From the NCBI GenBank assembly GCA_949288065.1, contig CASEIL010000007.1:1-64000 (forward strand): 64,000 bases of DNA. Reading direction: 5' to 3'. The translations under genes and the position numbers were made by a program. Of the stretch, positions 24,897-33,733 are shown one piece after another; positions within the stretch are counted from its first letter, which is position 1, and the number at the start of each line of letters is the position of its first letter. The stretch comes from an uncultured Phascolarctobacterium sp. (GTDB lineage: Bacteria > Bacillota > Negativicutes > Acidaminococcales > Acidaminococcaceae). The notes beneath the pieces are model-generated. The model had not been told where the DNA came from and did no database searches. It worked only from the letters and a program-made list of their open reading frames with translations.

Positions 24897-26132
24897 ATGT
24901 CAGAAAATGCTCTGCCTGTTTTTACCAAAGAAATGAAAGCCACGCACACCATACTTGTGCCCAGCATGCTGCCGTTCCATTTCCGGCTGCTGCGCTCGGC
25001 GCTGGTAAGCTGCGGCTATAAGGCCGAAATTTTAGAGAACACCGGCCGCGACGTAATAGAAACAGGCTTAAAATACGTTAACAGCGATATTTGCTACCCG
25101 GCGCTTTTAGTTATCGGGCAAATAATCAGCGCGCTGGAAAGCGGCAAATATGACATTAATAAAACTGCAGTTATCCTTTCGCAGACGGGCGGCGGCTGCC
25201 GTGCCTCCAACTACATTTTCCTGCTGCGCAAGGGTATGGAAAAAGCCGGCTTCGGCAACGTGCCCATCATCAGCCTGAACGTAAACGGCATGAACGCGCA
25301 GCCGGGCTTTGAGCTGAACCTTTCCATGCTGAAAAAATTTATGGCCGCCGTTATTTACGGCGATACCTTAATGTACCTTGCCAACAAAACCCGCCCGTAC
25401 GAAACCATCAAAGGCGCGGTGGACGAACTGGCAGGCAAATGGCTGCACAGGCTGGAAACCGCCTTTATGGAAGGCAAGGCGCAGGCCTTCAGCACCATGA
25501 AGCAGCTTTCCAAGGCGCTGGCTGAGGATTTTGCCGCCATCCCGCAAAAAGCGGAGGAAAAAATTAAGGTTGGCATTGTTGGCGAAATTTACATTAAATA
25601 CGCCGGGTTGGGCAATAACAATTTAGAGCAGTTTTTGCAAAAGCAGAACTGCGAATACATGCTACCCGGGCTATTGAACTTTATTATGTACTGCGCCGAT
25701 ACTTACCTGACGGATTACAAATTGTACGGCGGCAAGTTCTTTAAATACGGCATCTCCAAAATGGTGATGATGTATTTGAAGCGGCTGGAAAAAATTATGC
25801 TGCACGCACTGGAAAGCACACCCTTTAAACCGCCCGCCTCTTACGAGGAAACCAAGGCGCTTGCCAAAGGCGTTATCGGCTACGGCAACAACATGGGCGA
25901 GGGCTGGCTTTTAACAGCCGAAATGCTGGAGCTTGCTAAAAACGGCTACAACAACATCATCTGCGCGCAGCCGTTTGGCTGCCTGCCTAACCACATCGCC
26001 GGGCGCGGCATGCTGAACAAAATTAAGGAGATTGCCGAAAATGCCAATATTCTGCCGATTGACTACGACTCCAGCGCGTCGAAGGTTAACCAGGAAAACC
26101 GCATTAAGCTGATGCTGGCAACGGCAGAATAA
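24897..26132 (+). CDS. 2-hydroxyacyl-CoA dehydratase-like protein (HgdB/HgdC-related)
   Basis: A 411-residue cytoplasmic protein that starts 24 nt after the activase gene, with GAAGGAG 8 nt before the ATG. It matches the dehydratase D-component fold, with Cys in SDICYPALLVIGQI, GGGCRASNY and CAQPFGCLPNHIAGRGM, which could bind a [4Fe-4S] cluster. With the activase it forms the split version of a protein that is fused in many anaerobes. A true hydroxyglutaryl-CoA dehydratase has two such subunits; only one is here, so a different reductase or an Fe-S-linked role is possible. Confidence 0.88.
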   Translation: MSENALPVFTKEMKATHTILVPSMLPFHFRLLRSALVSCGYKAEILENTGRDVIETGLKYVNSDICYPALLVIGQIISALESGKYDINKTAVILSQTGGGCRASNYIFLLRKGMEKAGFGNVPIISLNVNGMNAQPGFELNLSMLKKFMAAVIYGDTLMYLANKTRPYETIKGAVDELAGKWLHRLETAFMEGKAQAFSTMKQLSKALAEDFAAIPQKAEEKIKVGIVGEIYIKYAGLGNNNLEQFLQKQNCEYMLPGLLNFIMYCADTYLTDYKLYGGKFFKYGISKMVMMYLKRLEKIMLHALESTPFKPPASYEETKALAKGVIGYGNNMGEGWLLTAEMLELAKNGYNNIICAQPFGCLPNHIAGRGMLNKIKEIAENANILPIDYDSSASKVNQENRIKLMLATAE

Positions 26133-26157
26133 ATTTAAAACGCTTTAGGCATAACAA

Positions 26158-26194
26158 AAACCCCGCTATCAGTTGATAACGGGGTTAATTTTTT
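26158..26194. terminator. Terminator between the dehydratase-like and secreted-protein genes
   Basis: ACCCCGCTATC-AGTT-GATAACGGGGT followed by TTAATTTTTT, between convergent genes. Confidence 0.85.
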
Positions 26195-26212
26195 GCTGTT
26201 AGTTTTTAAGGC

Positions 26213-27193
26213 TTAGCCCTGATAAACCATGCCCTGAATATCGGTATCGGCTTTAACCTGTACGAAGGTGATAGAGCCTGCCGGAATATTGACGGATTTG
26301 CCGGTTACAAACGCGCCGCCGATAATGCCTACCGGACCGAGTACAACCATGCCGCCAATAGCAGCGCCTGCCGCACCGGCTACGGTTTTAGCTTCCTGTT
26401 TGGCAATATCGCCAAGGAATACTTTAACGCGGGTGTTGTCGATAGCATAGATATAACCAAAGTCAACGTCGATACGTGCATCCTGCCCGAACATACGCGG
26501 GCCTACAACCTTGGTTACCTTGCCGATGCCTTCAGCGCCTTTCGGCAGTACCAGCACATCGTTTACAAATACGTTATCGGCAACTTTATAACGTACAACG
26601 TCGCCTGCCTGCGCGGTTTTGCTGCTCAGGTCTTCGGCAAATTCCAGCTTAATTACGCTGTCCTTCGGCAGGGTTACGGTTTCAACCGCTACAATGCCAT
26701 CCTGGAAGGCCAGGTTTGCCAGCGCTTCCAAACGCCCTGCCAAGGAACCGGTGCTTACTTCGCCGTTCAGCATGGTTTCCAGCGCTTCAATGCGGCTCTT
26801 GGCCGGACCGCCCGCAGTGCTTTCGGTAAACTGCCATTCAACGGCGTTCAGCTTGGTTAAAAAGCTTGCTTCGCCGCTGCCGGCATAGCCTTTAATATAG
26901 TTGTACAAATTGTCTACTCTATTTAAAATCGGGTCGGTAGTAATGGTACCGTACACATCGTCCTCAAGGCTGTCCGTGCGGCTCACCAGCGCGCCTGCCT
27001 GCTCGGTGCCGTACAGGGTTACTTCCAGCGCGCTCAGCTTTTCGCTGGCACTCATCGTCTGCGGCGCTTCGGCTGCTTCAATGGCAGATGTTGCCGAAAT
27101 TTCATCGCTGCCGGCAGCTAAGGCAACACCCGGGAAAACGGATGTAACAGTAAGTGATAGTGTTAAAAGTAAGGTAAGGAGTTTTTGTTTCAT
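26213..27193 (-). CDS. Secreted hypothetical protein with glycine-zipper tail
   Basis: A 326-residue exported protein with a signal peptide cut near ALAAG. Residues about 45-165 form repeating helical units with the pattern ...LEALE..LYG/LNGE..G.L..R (seen as SALEVTLYGTEQAGALVSR and EALETMLNGEVSTGSLAGR). The C-terminal part (about 185-310) is a beta-type domain ending in a Gly-rich segment (AAGAAIGGMVVLGPVGIIGG). That C-terminal domain is clearly related to the protein at 52064-52648. I do not know a function; a cell-envelope role is likely. The ATG at 27193 has GGAGG 7 nt upstream; the ATG just before it is also possible. Confidence 0.8.
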   Translation of the reverse strand: MKQKLLTLLLTLSLTVTSVFPGVALAAGSDEISATSAIEAAEAPQTMSASEKLSALEVTLYGTEQAGALVSRTDSLEDDVYGTITTDPILNRVDNLYNYIKGYAGSGEASFLTKLNAVEWQFTESTAGGPAKSRIEALETMLNGEVSTGSLAGRLEALANLAFQDGIVAVETVTLPKDSVIKLEFAEDLSSKTAQAGDVVRYKVADNVFVNDVLVLPKGAEGIGKVTKVVGPRMFGQDARIDVDFGYIYAIDNTRVKVFLGDIAKQEAKTVAGAAGAAIGGMVVLGPVGIIGGAFVTGKSVNIPAGSITFVQVKADTDIQGMVYQG

Positions 27194-27268
27194 CATAGTA
27201 CCTCCATGTTGATATATATAATCATTATAACACAAAGTTCCACAAAAAAATAGTAAACTAATTGAAAA

Positions 27269-27299
27269 CCGGGCCTGCACTGCAAGCCCGGCGTTTTTT
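27269..27299. terminator. Terminator after the DUF535 gene
   Basis: CCGGGC...GCCCGG inverted repeat with TTTTC on the minus side and GTTTTTTA on the plus side. It overlaps the end of the DUF535 gene. Confidence 0.75.
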
Positions 27300-28200
27300 A
27301 TTTTAAATATTCCTTAAAGCTTGCCGCAATGGCGTCCTTCATTTCGTCCATTTTGGCAAAGCGCCTTCTGTGCTGCGCACGTTTGGAGGGTTTCAGCTCC
27401 TCCATGGATTTGCGGTATTCCGGAATGGGGATTTCGTAAAAGCGCTTGTCGCTAAGCTGCGTGCCCTCGCACTCCTGCCAGAAAGCGTCCAGCGAAGTTT
27501 TCAGCTTGCGGTCGATACGCACATGGTTCATCGCATAATAACCTTCGTTGCTGACGGCGTAAATTTTTTCGCAGCCCAGCTGCTCCGCCACGTTGCGGAT
27601 GCCGTAGAAAATAAGGTTTTTTGTGCGGTAGCCGAAAAAGGCTTTGGTTAAGCCCTTAATAACCTCCGAGCCGTTGGGCGTACCCTGAAGCGCGCCAATC
27701 CACAGCGCGGGGCGTCCTTCCTTATCCGGCGCCAGCCAGAACATAATCTGATACAGCGCTTCCTTATCCCATAAAAGCACCAGCGACAGGCAGCCTTCCT
27801 TGCGCTGCCCGGCGTGGAACCACAGCTCCAGCGTCAGCGGCTTTTCCTCGTAGCTATCCTCCCACAGGCGCAGCATTTCGCCGTTAACATACAGCCTGCG
27901 CAGGGCGTCCTCATTCAGTTTGCCTTCCAAAAATTCCACATGGTTTTTTACAAGGCTGATGCGCTCCGTCCAGCTGGAATTTTTATAAAAGAACTGCCTT
28001 GTAACCTGCTCCACAAAGCTGGTGGTGTGGTGCAGCATATCGCGCCTTAAGGGCGATGCGGCAAAAAAGTCCAGCAAACCGCCAACCTCGCCGCTGTGCA
28101 GCATGCAGCGCGTGCGGAAAACCACATAGCGCTTCCATTCTTTTAAAACTTTGGTGTTGTATAAATCGTGCCCAATATATTGTAAAATTTCTGTATCCAT
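27298..28200 (-). CDS. DUF535 (VirK/YbjX-like) protein
   Basis: A 300-residue protein of the DUF535/VirK family, seen in LVLLWDKEALYQIMFWLAP and IGALQGTPNGSEVIKGLTKAFFGYRTKNLIFYGI (given in part), and in the C-terminal PIPEYRKSMEELKPSKRAQHR. Length agrees with the family. Members in enterobacteria are linked to virulence and outer-membrane stress, but no activity is established. It lies upstream of the ppk gene's 3' end on the same strand and seems a single-gene unit. Confidence 0.85.
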   Translation of the reverse strand: MDTEILQYIGHDLYNTKVLKEWKRYVVFRTRCMLHSGEVGGLLDFFAASPLRRDMLHHTTSFVEQVTRQFFYKNSSWTERISLVKNHVEFLEGKLNEDALRRLYVNGEMLRLWEDSYEEKPLTLELWFHAGQRKEGCLSLVLLWDKEALYQIMFWLAPDKEGRPALWIGALQGTPNGSEVIKGLTKAFFGYRTKNLIFYGIRNVAEQLGCEKIYAVSNEGYYAMNHVRIDRKLKTSLDAFWQECEGTQLSDKRFYEIPIPEYRKSMEELKPSKRAQHRRRFAKMDEMKDAIAASFKEYLK

Positions 28201-28263
28201 GTCAGCCTCGCAAAATGTTTGATATGTTACATTATATCATATTGCAGGCGGCACTGCCAGTGG

Positions 28264-30378
28264 TTAAGCCTTATCGCGGTCGTACATCGGGCGCAGGCGG
28301 TCCTGCATAGGTATTTTATCCGCCGTAGCGGCGAGCAGCGCCCACTCGTACAGCGTGCTTTGCGCACCGACGGGCTCCAGCCTGTTGGTTACGCGGCGGT
28401 AAGTGCCGTTACTTTGCATCATGTGCGCGCCGACGTTGTCGCGCAGGTACAAATCAAGCACTTTTTTAATGCGCTCAATATGCGCCGGTGTTTCTACCGG
28501 GAAGAACAGCTCAACGCGGTCATTAAGGTTACGCGGCATCCAGTCCGCACTGGAAAGGAACAGCTGCTCCTTACCGCCGCCCTGGAACCAGAAAATGCGG
28601 CTGTGCTCCAGCTGCCTGCCGACGATGCTGCGTACGGTAATATTATCGCTGATGCCTTCCATACCCGCACGCAAACCGCAGATACCGCGGATGATAAGGT
28701 CTATTTTAACGCCCGCCATCGAAGCCTCGTACAGCTTCTGGATTACAGGGTAGTCAATTAAAGAGTTCATTTTGGCAATGATATGCCCGCTGCCGCCGTT
28801 TTTCACGATGGCAATTTCGTTGTCAATCAGCTCGTAAATCTTTTTGCGCAGGCCCAGCGGCGCCATTACCAGCTTGTTCCATACCGGCGGGTCCGAATAG
28901 CCGGACAGCACGTTAAAGAACGCCGATGCGTCGCTGCCGAACTGGTCGTTAGCCGTCATTAAGCCCATATCGGTGTACAGTTTGGCGGTATTGTCGTTGT
29001 AGTTACCGGTGCCAAGGTGCACATAGCGTTTAATGCCGTCGGCTTCCTTGCGCACAACCAAAATAATTTTGGCGTGGGTTTTAAGGCCCATCAAACCGTA
29101 AATTACATGGCAGCCTGCTTCCTCCAGGCGGCGCGCCCAAAGGATGTTGTTCTCTTCATCAAAGCGAGCTTTTAATTCAACCAGTACGGTAACCTGTTTG
29201 CCGTTTTCAGCGGCGCGCGCCAGTGCTGCTACTATCGGCGAGTTGCCGCTGACGCGGTACAGCGTTTGTTTAATGGCCAGCACGTTAGGGTCGCTGGCAG
29301 CGTCGCTGACGAATTTAACAACGGGGTCGAAACTTTCAAACGGATGATGCAAAAGCACGTCGCGCTCACGCAGAACTTTAAAAATATCGCTGTCGTCCGG
29401 CAGTTCCAGCGGGCGCTGCGGCACAAAGGGCTCATACAGCCACGGCCACATGCCGGGCAGCGAGGTAAATTTAAAGAAGCAGGTTGCGTCCAGCGGCCCG
29501 TTAATTTCGTAAACCTCCTGCTCGGTAATGTCCAAATTATCGTACAGGAATTTGCGGATGCGGTTGTTGGCCTTGTTGTAAATTTCCAGCCTTACGGAAG
29601 CGCCGCGCGTGCGTTTGCGCAGGGATTTTTCCACTTCCTTCAGCAGGTTATCAATATCGTCCTCGTCAACTTCCAAGTCGCTGTCGCGCGTAATGCGGAA
29701 CGGCACAATATCCAAAATCTTGCAGCCGCTGTACAAATCGGCGCAATGCTCGTTAATAACGTCCTCTAAAAATACAAAGCTGCGTTTTTCCTCTCCCGGC
29801 ACCTCAATCAGGCGCGGCAGTACGGAAGGCACCTGCACGATGCCCATGCTGTCCTCGCCCTCCTGATTGGTCAGCTCAACGGCAAGGTTTAAGGTTTTGT
29901 TGGCCAAAAACGGGAAGGGGCGCGATGCGTCCACTGCCATCGGCGTCAGCACGGGGAAAATTTCCTCCTGATAGTACGCTTCAAGCCAGCGGCGGCCGCC
30001 CTCGCTCAATTCGCTGACGCGGCAAATATAAATGCCTGCCCCGCGCAGCTCCTTAATCAGCGACCACAGATATTTATTCAGCAGCTTCATCTGGTCGTGC
30101 GCAGCCTTGCTGATTTCTTCCAGCTGCTGCTTAACCGTCAGCCCTGCGGCGTCGCGCTTGTTAATGCCGTTTTCAAACTGGTCCCACAGCCCAGCCACGC
30201 GTACCATAAAAAACTCATCCAGGTTGGATGCCGTTATGGCAACAAATTTTAAACGCTCAAGCAGCGGCGTGGTTTTAACGCCTGCCTCGCGCAGCACGCG
30301 CAGGTTAAATTTAAGCCAGCTCAGCTCGCGGTTAAAAAAGTATTCCGGTTTGTTAAGGTTGATTTTATTTTTTTCCAT
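28264..30378 (-). CDS. ppk: Polyphosphate kinase 1
   Basis: A 704-residue PPK1 with the expected four-part layout: N domain (FFNRELSWLKFNLRVL at residues 13-28), the head domain and two C-terminal phospholipase D-like domains. The phosphorylated His is in GLKTHAKI (about residue 437), with HLGTGNYND downstream. It builds polyphosphate from ATP. The start codon directly follows the stop of the upstream Ppx-like gene, so the two are translationally coupled. Confidence 0.97.
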   Translation of the reverse strand: MEKNKINLNKPEYFFNRELSWLKFNLRVLREAGVKTTPLLERLKFVAITASNLDEFFMVRVAGLWDQFENGINKRDAAGLTVKQQLEEISKAAHDQMKLLNKYLWSLIKELRGAGIYICRVSELSEGGRRWLEAYYQEEIFPVLTPMAVDASRPFPFLANKTLNLAVELTNQEGEDSMGIVQVPSVLPRLIEVPGEEKRSFVFLEDVINEHCADLYSGCKILDIVPFRITRDSDLEVDEDDIDNLLKEVEKSLRKRTRGASVRLEIYNKANNRIRKFLYDNLDITEQEVYEINGPLDATCFFKFTSLPGMWPWLYEPFVPQRPLELPDDSDIFKVLRERDVLLHHPFESFDPVVKFVSDAASDPNVLAIKQTLYRVSGNSPIVAALARAAENGKQVTVLVELKARFDEENNILWARRLEEAGCHVIYGLMGLKTHAKIILVVRKEADGIKRYVHLGTGNYNDNTAKLYTDMGLMTANDQFGSDASAFFNVLSGYSDPPVWNKLVMAPLGLRKKIYELIDNEIAIVKNGGSGHIIAKMNSLIDYPVIQKLYEASMAGVKIDLIIRGICGLRAGMEGISDNITVRSIVGRQLEHSRIFWFQGGGKEQLFLSSADWMPRNLNDRVELFFPVETPAHIERIKKVLDLYLRDNVGAHMMQSNGTYRRVTNRLEPVGAQSTLYEWALLAATADKIPMQDRLRPMYDRDKA

Positions 30379-31932
30379 TTATCTGTCCACCCGTTCCAAA
30401 ACTGCCTGTAATCCGTAAACTTCTTCAAAAAACGATGCCTTCGAGGCAAATGTCCACTCTTCTATCGTTAAATCCTCGCGCGTAACGGCATCCACCTTCA
30501 TCACGCCGTTTTTAACATTTACGCGGCAGCTTTTAATCTTCTGCTTGTAGCTGCGGTCCATGGCGTCTGCCAAGCGCACCAGCGCCGCCAGTTTTGCCAC
30601 CAGCGGCATAACCTCCGCGCCCATCTCCTCCACCTCGGGGTGGCGCGTGCCGCTGAACAGCCTGTGTGCGTGGTAATAGCTTGCCAGTGCCACAATTTTT
30701 TTGTCCATTTCGCTAAAGCCCAAAATATCGCTCGACATTATCAGCTTGTAGCTGTACAGCGAATGGCTGCGCAGCGAAACATATTTGCCGATATCGTGCA
30801 AAAGCGCCGTTGCCTGTAATAAAATGCGGCTGTGGCTGTCCATACCGTGGTGCTTGCCCAGCTTGTCAAACATCGCCAGCGCCAAGCGCTCAACCTGGCG
30901 GGAATGTGCCTCGTCGTAATGGTAACGCGCGCCGATGCTGTGCAGAATGCTCAGCTGCTCCTGCTGAAGCTCGGCTGCATATTCCTTGCTGGTTTTGGGC
31001 CCGATGTGCAAAAGGCAGATACCGTCGATAAAGCGGTCGTCCGTCAAAATAATTTCCTGCACCTGCACCAGCGCCAAAAGCTGCTCGTACAGCAAAATCG
31101 TCGGCAAAACAAGCTCCGCCACGTCCTCGTTAATTTTAAACACCTGAATAATCTGCGGCAGGTTCAGCTCGTGCACCGTTTTAAACAGCTGCATAAACTG
31201 CTCCGTTTTAATGCGGATAACGCCCGTTTTAAACTCAATGCCCATCATCTGCAAAAGCAGCTCCGATTCCGCGCCCGAAAGCACTAAATAACGGATTTGC
31301 TCGTTTTTCAGCTCATCGCGCACCGCGCCCATGGTGCTGGAAAGATATTCGGCCAGCGCCTGGTTAAACTTCATGGAGCTGCGCTGGTTGCGGTTAAAGC
31401 TTTCCTTAACGCGGATAACGCCGATGTTAAGGTTCTGCTGGTACTTAATTACATTATCCTTCACAAAGGTAATGCCCAGCCCGCCGCTGGAAATATCCAT
31501 CATCAGCATTGTTTCATCCACGCCCGTTAAGCCGTCCAGCTTCATCGTGCGGCGGATGGCGGTATACTTGGTGTAAATTTCCTCCGGCAGGTCAATAACC
31601 GTAACCCTCAGCCCGGTGCGGATATAAATCTGGTCCAGCAAAAATACGCGGTTCAGCGCCTCGCGCACAGCCGTTGTGGCCTGCATGCTGTACTCTTCAA
31701 CCTCGTACTCCGTCATCAGGCGCTTAAAGCCCACCAAAAGCTCGCAAATTTCGTTAACCATGCTGAAGGGGATGATTTTATTTTTAAAAGTTTCCTCACC
31801 CAGACGCACACGGCGGTTGCACTCCTCCAGCAGCTTCATATTATTCAAATTGCGGTATTCAACTATCTGCATGCTAATCATCTCCGAGCCGAGATGAATG
31901 GCTGCAAAAATCTTATATTGTTTTCTTTTCAC
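30379..31932 (-). CDS. Ppx/GppA-like protein with degenerate phosphate loops and C-terminal HD domain
   Basis: A 517-residue paralogue of exopolyphosphatase/guanosine pentaphosphatase. The Ppx fold is visible (MQATTAVREALNRVFLLDQI; LPEEIYTKYTAI with the catalytic Glu region), but the first phosphate loop reads AAIHLGSEMISM instead of DIGSNS, and the second reads MDISSGGLGITF instead of DIGGGSTE. Residues about 330-500 form an HD-like domain (ATALLHDIGKYVSLRSHSLYSY). The altered loops suggest weak or no hydrolysis and a regulatory or sensing role; this is inference. It is co-transcribed with ppk and is divergent from the canonical Ppx gene. Confidence 0.88.
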   Translation of the reverse strand: MKRKQYKIFAAIHLGSEMISMQIVEYRNLNNMKLLEECNRRVRLGEETFKNKIIPFSMVNEICELLVGFKRLMTEYEVEEYSMQATTAVREALNRVFLLDQIYIRTGLRVTVIDLPEEIYTKYTAIRRTMKLDGLTGVDETMLMMDISSGGLGITFVKDNVIKYQQNLNIGVIRVKESFNRNQRSSMKFNQALAEYLSSTMGAVRDELKNEQIRYLVLSGAESELLLQMMGIEFKTGVIRIKTEQFMQLFKTVHELNLPQIIQVFKINEDVAELVLPTILLYEQLLALVQVQEIILTDDRFIDGICLLHIGPKTSKEYAAELQQEQLSILHSIGARYHYDEAHSRQVERLALAMFDKLGKHHGMDSHSRILLQATALLHDIGKYVSLRSHSLYSYKLIMSSDILGFSEMDKKIVALASYYHAHRLFSGTRHPEVEEMGAEVMPLVAKLAALVRLADAMDRSYKQKIKSCRVNVKNGVMKVDAVTREDLTIEEWTFASKASFFEEVYGLQAVLERVDR

Positions 31933-32130
31933 AAAACCACCTCATTAAACTATTATATATAAATTCGACGCCGGAAGCTTAAATCCTTGCCTTTAACAAA
32001 CTTTTTACAGCCCTTTGCAGCTTATTTAACAATTTTTGCCTGCCACGGCAGGATTTTTTACGTTAAAAGCATAATATAAAATATTATGCCACTTTTTGAG
32101 CGTTACCTTAAACTGCGGGAGGGATGAATT

Positions 32131-33663
32131 TTGCAGCGGATAGCAATTATAGATATTGGTTCCAACTCGGCGCGCCTTGTAATAACGCATATTTACAAAA
32201 ACGGCGCCTACAACATGGTTTACAACCAGAAGGAGGCGCTGCGCCTCAGCCAGAAGATAGATAAAAACGGCCGCCTTACGCCGCAGGCCTTTGCCGATAC
32301 CATCGAAACCATGAAAAGCTTTGCCTGTATGTGCGATTTGTACCACGCGGATAAAACCATCGCCGTGGCAACGGCCGCCATACGCAACGCCGGCAACGGC
32401 GCGGAGCTGACGCGCCTTGTGGAAAAGGAAACCGGCATTAACCTGCACATCATTACCGGCAACACCGAAGCCTACATCAGCTACCTTGGCGTTATTAACA
32501 CCCTGCCCTACCACAGCGGAATCATCTTCGACCTGGGCGGCGGCAGCACGGAGCTGATTTATTTTCACGAGCGCAAAATACTGGAATCCGTTTCCGTACC
32601 CGTCGGCGCGGTTAACACCACCGCCATGTTCAACACCCGCAACACCGTCAGCGCGGCGGATATCAGCAATTTAAGTTTCTTTCTGCGCACGCGCCTTGCG
32701 GAATACCCCTGGCTTAAACAGCCCAAGCTGCCCCTTATCGGCGTAGGCGGCACGGCGCGCACCATCGGCAAAATTCACCAGCGCGCCAACAAATACCCCA
32801 CCACCAAAATACATAACTATAAACTTACCGTGCAGGCCTTCCGCGGCATTTTTAACCGCCTTAAAGGCAGCACGCTGGAAGAACGCCGCAAAATTTCCGG
32901 GCTCAGCAGCGAGCGCGCCGACATCATCATCGCCGGTGCCGCCATCATCAACGCCCTGTTTGACGTTACCGGCAGCAAGCAGCTTATCACATCCGGCTGC
33001 GGCCTGCGCGAAGGGCTGTTCTTCGATTACTACTCCAAAGAACGCAACATCCCGCTGATAGCGGACGATATTTTGGCGCGCAGCACCGAAAACATTTTAA
33101 ACCTGTACACGCCCGACCCCACGCACAGCCACCACATTACCGAGCTGGCGCTGAAAATGTTTGACGCGTGGAAGCCCCTGCACGGCTTAGGCAAAAGCTG
33201 CCGCCGCTATTTGCAAACCGCCGCGCTGCTGCACGACATTGGCATAACCATTAACTTTTACAGCCACGCGCGCCACAGCGCCTACATGGTGCAAAACGCC
33301 AAACTGTTTGGCCTTACGCATAAAGAGCAGCTGATAACCAGCGCCATTGCCGGGTGGCACAACGGCGTATCTAAGGGCTATTTTTCGCGCGACCCGCTGT
33401 ATATGACGATGCTGACGCCCAACAACTGGGAAACCGTTAACAAGCTGGCGCTGATTTTGGCGCTGGCTGAAAGCCTTGACTACACGCAAACCAGCCTGCT
33501 GACGATTGAAAAGGCAGGTATAGCTAAAAACGGCGCCAGCCTTTTGCTGCGCGCGCAAGCCGTGCCCACCATTGAAATGCACCAAATCCGCACGCACCTT
33601 AAATGGTTCTACAAAACCTTCGACATGCCGCTGAATATCAGTTTGGTGGAAGAAGAAAAGTAA
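32131..33663 (+). CDS. ppx: Ppx/GppA exopolyphosphatase/pentaphosphatase
   Basis: A 510-residue enzyme with intact loops: IAIIDIGSNSARLVI at the N-terminus, VATAAIRNAGN, the catalytic Glu in ITGNTEAYISYLG and FDLGGGSTELIYF. A C-terminal HD-type domain (ALLHDIGITINFYSHARHSAY) follows. It would degrade polyphosphate or pppGpp. The start is a TTG at 32131 with GGGAGGG 7 nt upstream; the ATG at 32124 is out of frame. It is divergent from the ppk operon, so synthesis and breakdown may share a control region. Confidence 0.93.
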   Translation: MQRIAIIDIGSNSARLVITHIYKNGAYNMVYNQKEALRLSQKIDKNGRLTPQAFADTIETMKSFACMCDLYHADKTIAVATAAIRNAGNGAELTRLVEKETGINLHIITGNTEAYISYLGVINTLPYHSGIIFDLGGGSTELIYFHERKILESVSVPVGAVNTTAMFNTRNTVSAADISNLSFFLRTRLAEYPWLKQPKLPLIGVGGTARTIGKIHQRANKYPTTKIHNYKLTVQAFRGIFNRLKGSTLEERRKISGLSSERADIIIAGAAIINALFDVTGSKQLITSGCGLREGLFFDYYSKERNIPLIADDILARSTENILNLYTPDPTHSHHITELALKMFDAWKPLHGLGKSCRRYLQTAALLHDIGITINFYSHARHSAYMVQNAKLFGLTHKEQLITSAIAGWHNGVSKGYFSRDPLYMTMLTPNNWETVNKLALILALAESLDYTQTSLLTIEKAGIAKNGASLLLRAQAVPTIEMHQIRTHLKWFYKTFDMPLNISLVEEEK

Positions 33664-33683
33664 AGATGTGCATATAAAAACTT

Positions 33684-33712
33684 AACTCCCCAAAGCATCG
33701 CTTTGGGGAGTT
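33684..33712. terminator. Terminator between the Ppx and autotransporter genes
   Basis: AACTCCCCAAAGC / GCTTTGGGGAGTT inverted repeat between convergent genes. The downstream tail is TGTTGTTTG. Confidence 0.75.
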
Positions 33713-33733
33713 GTTGTTTGTACTATTATTTAA

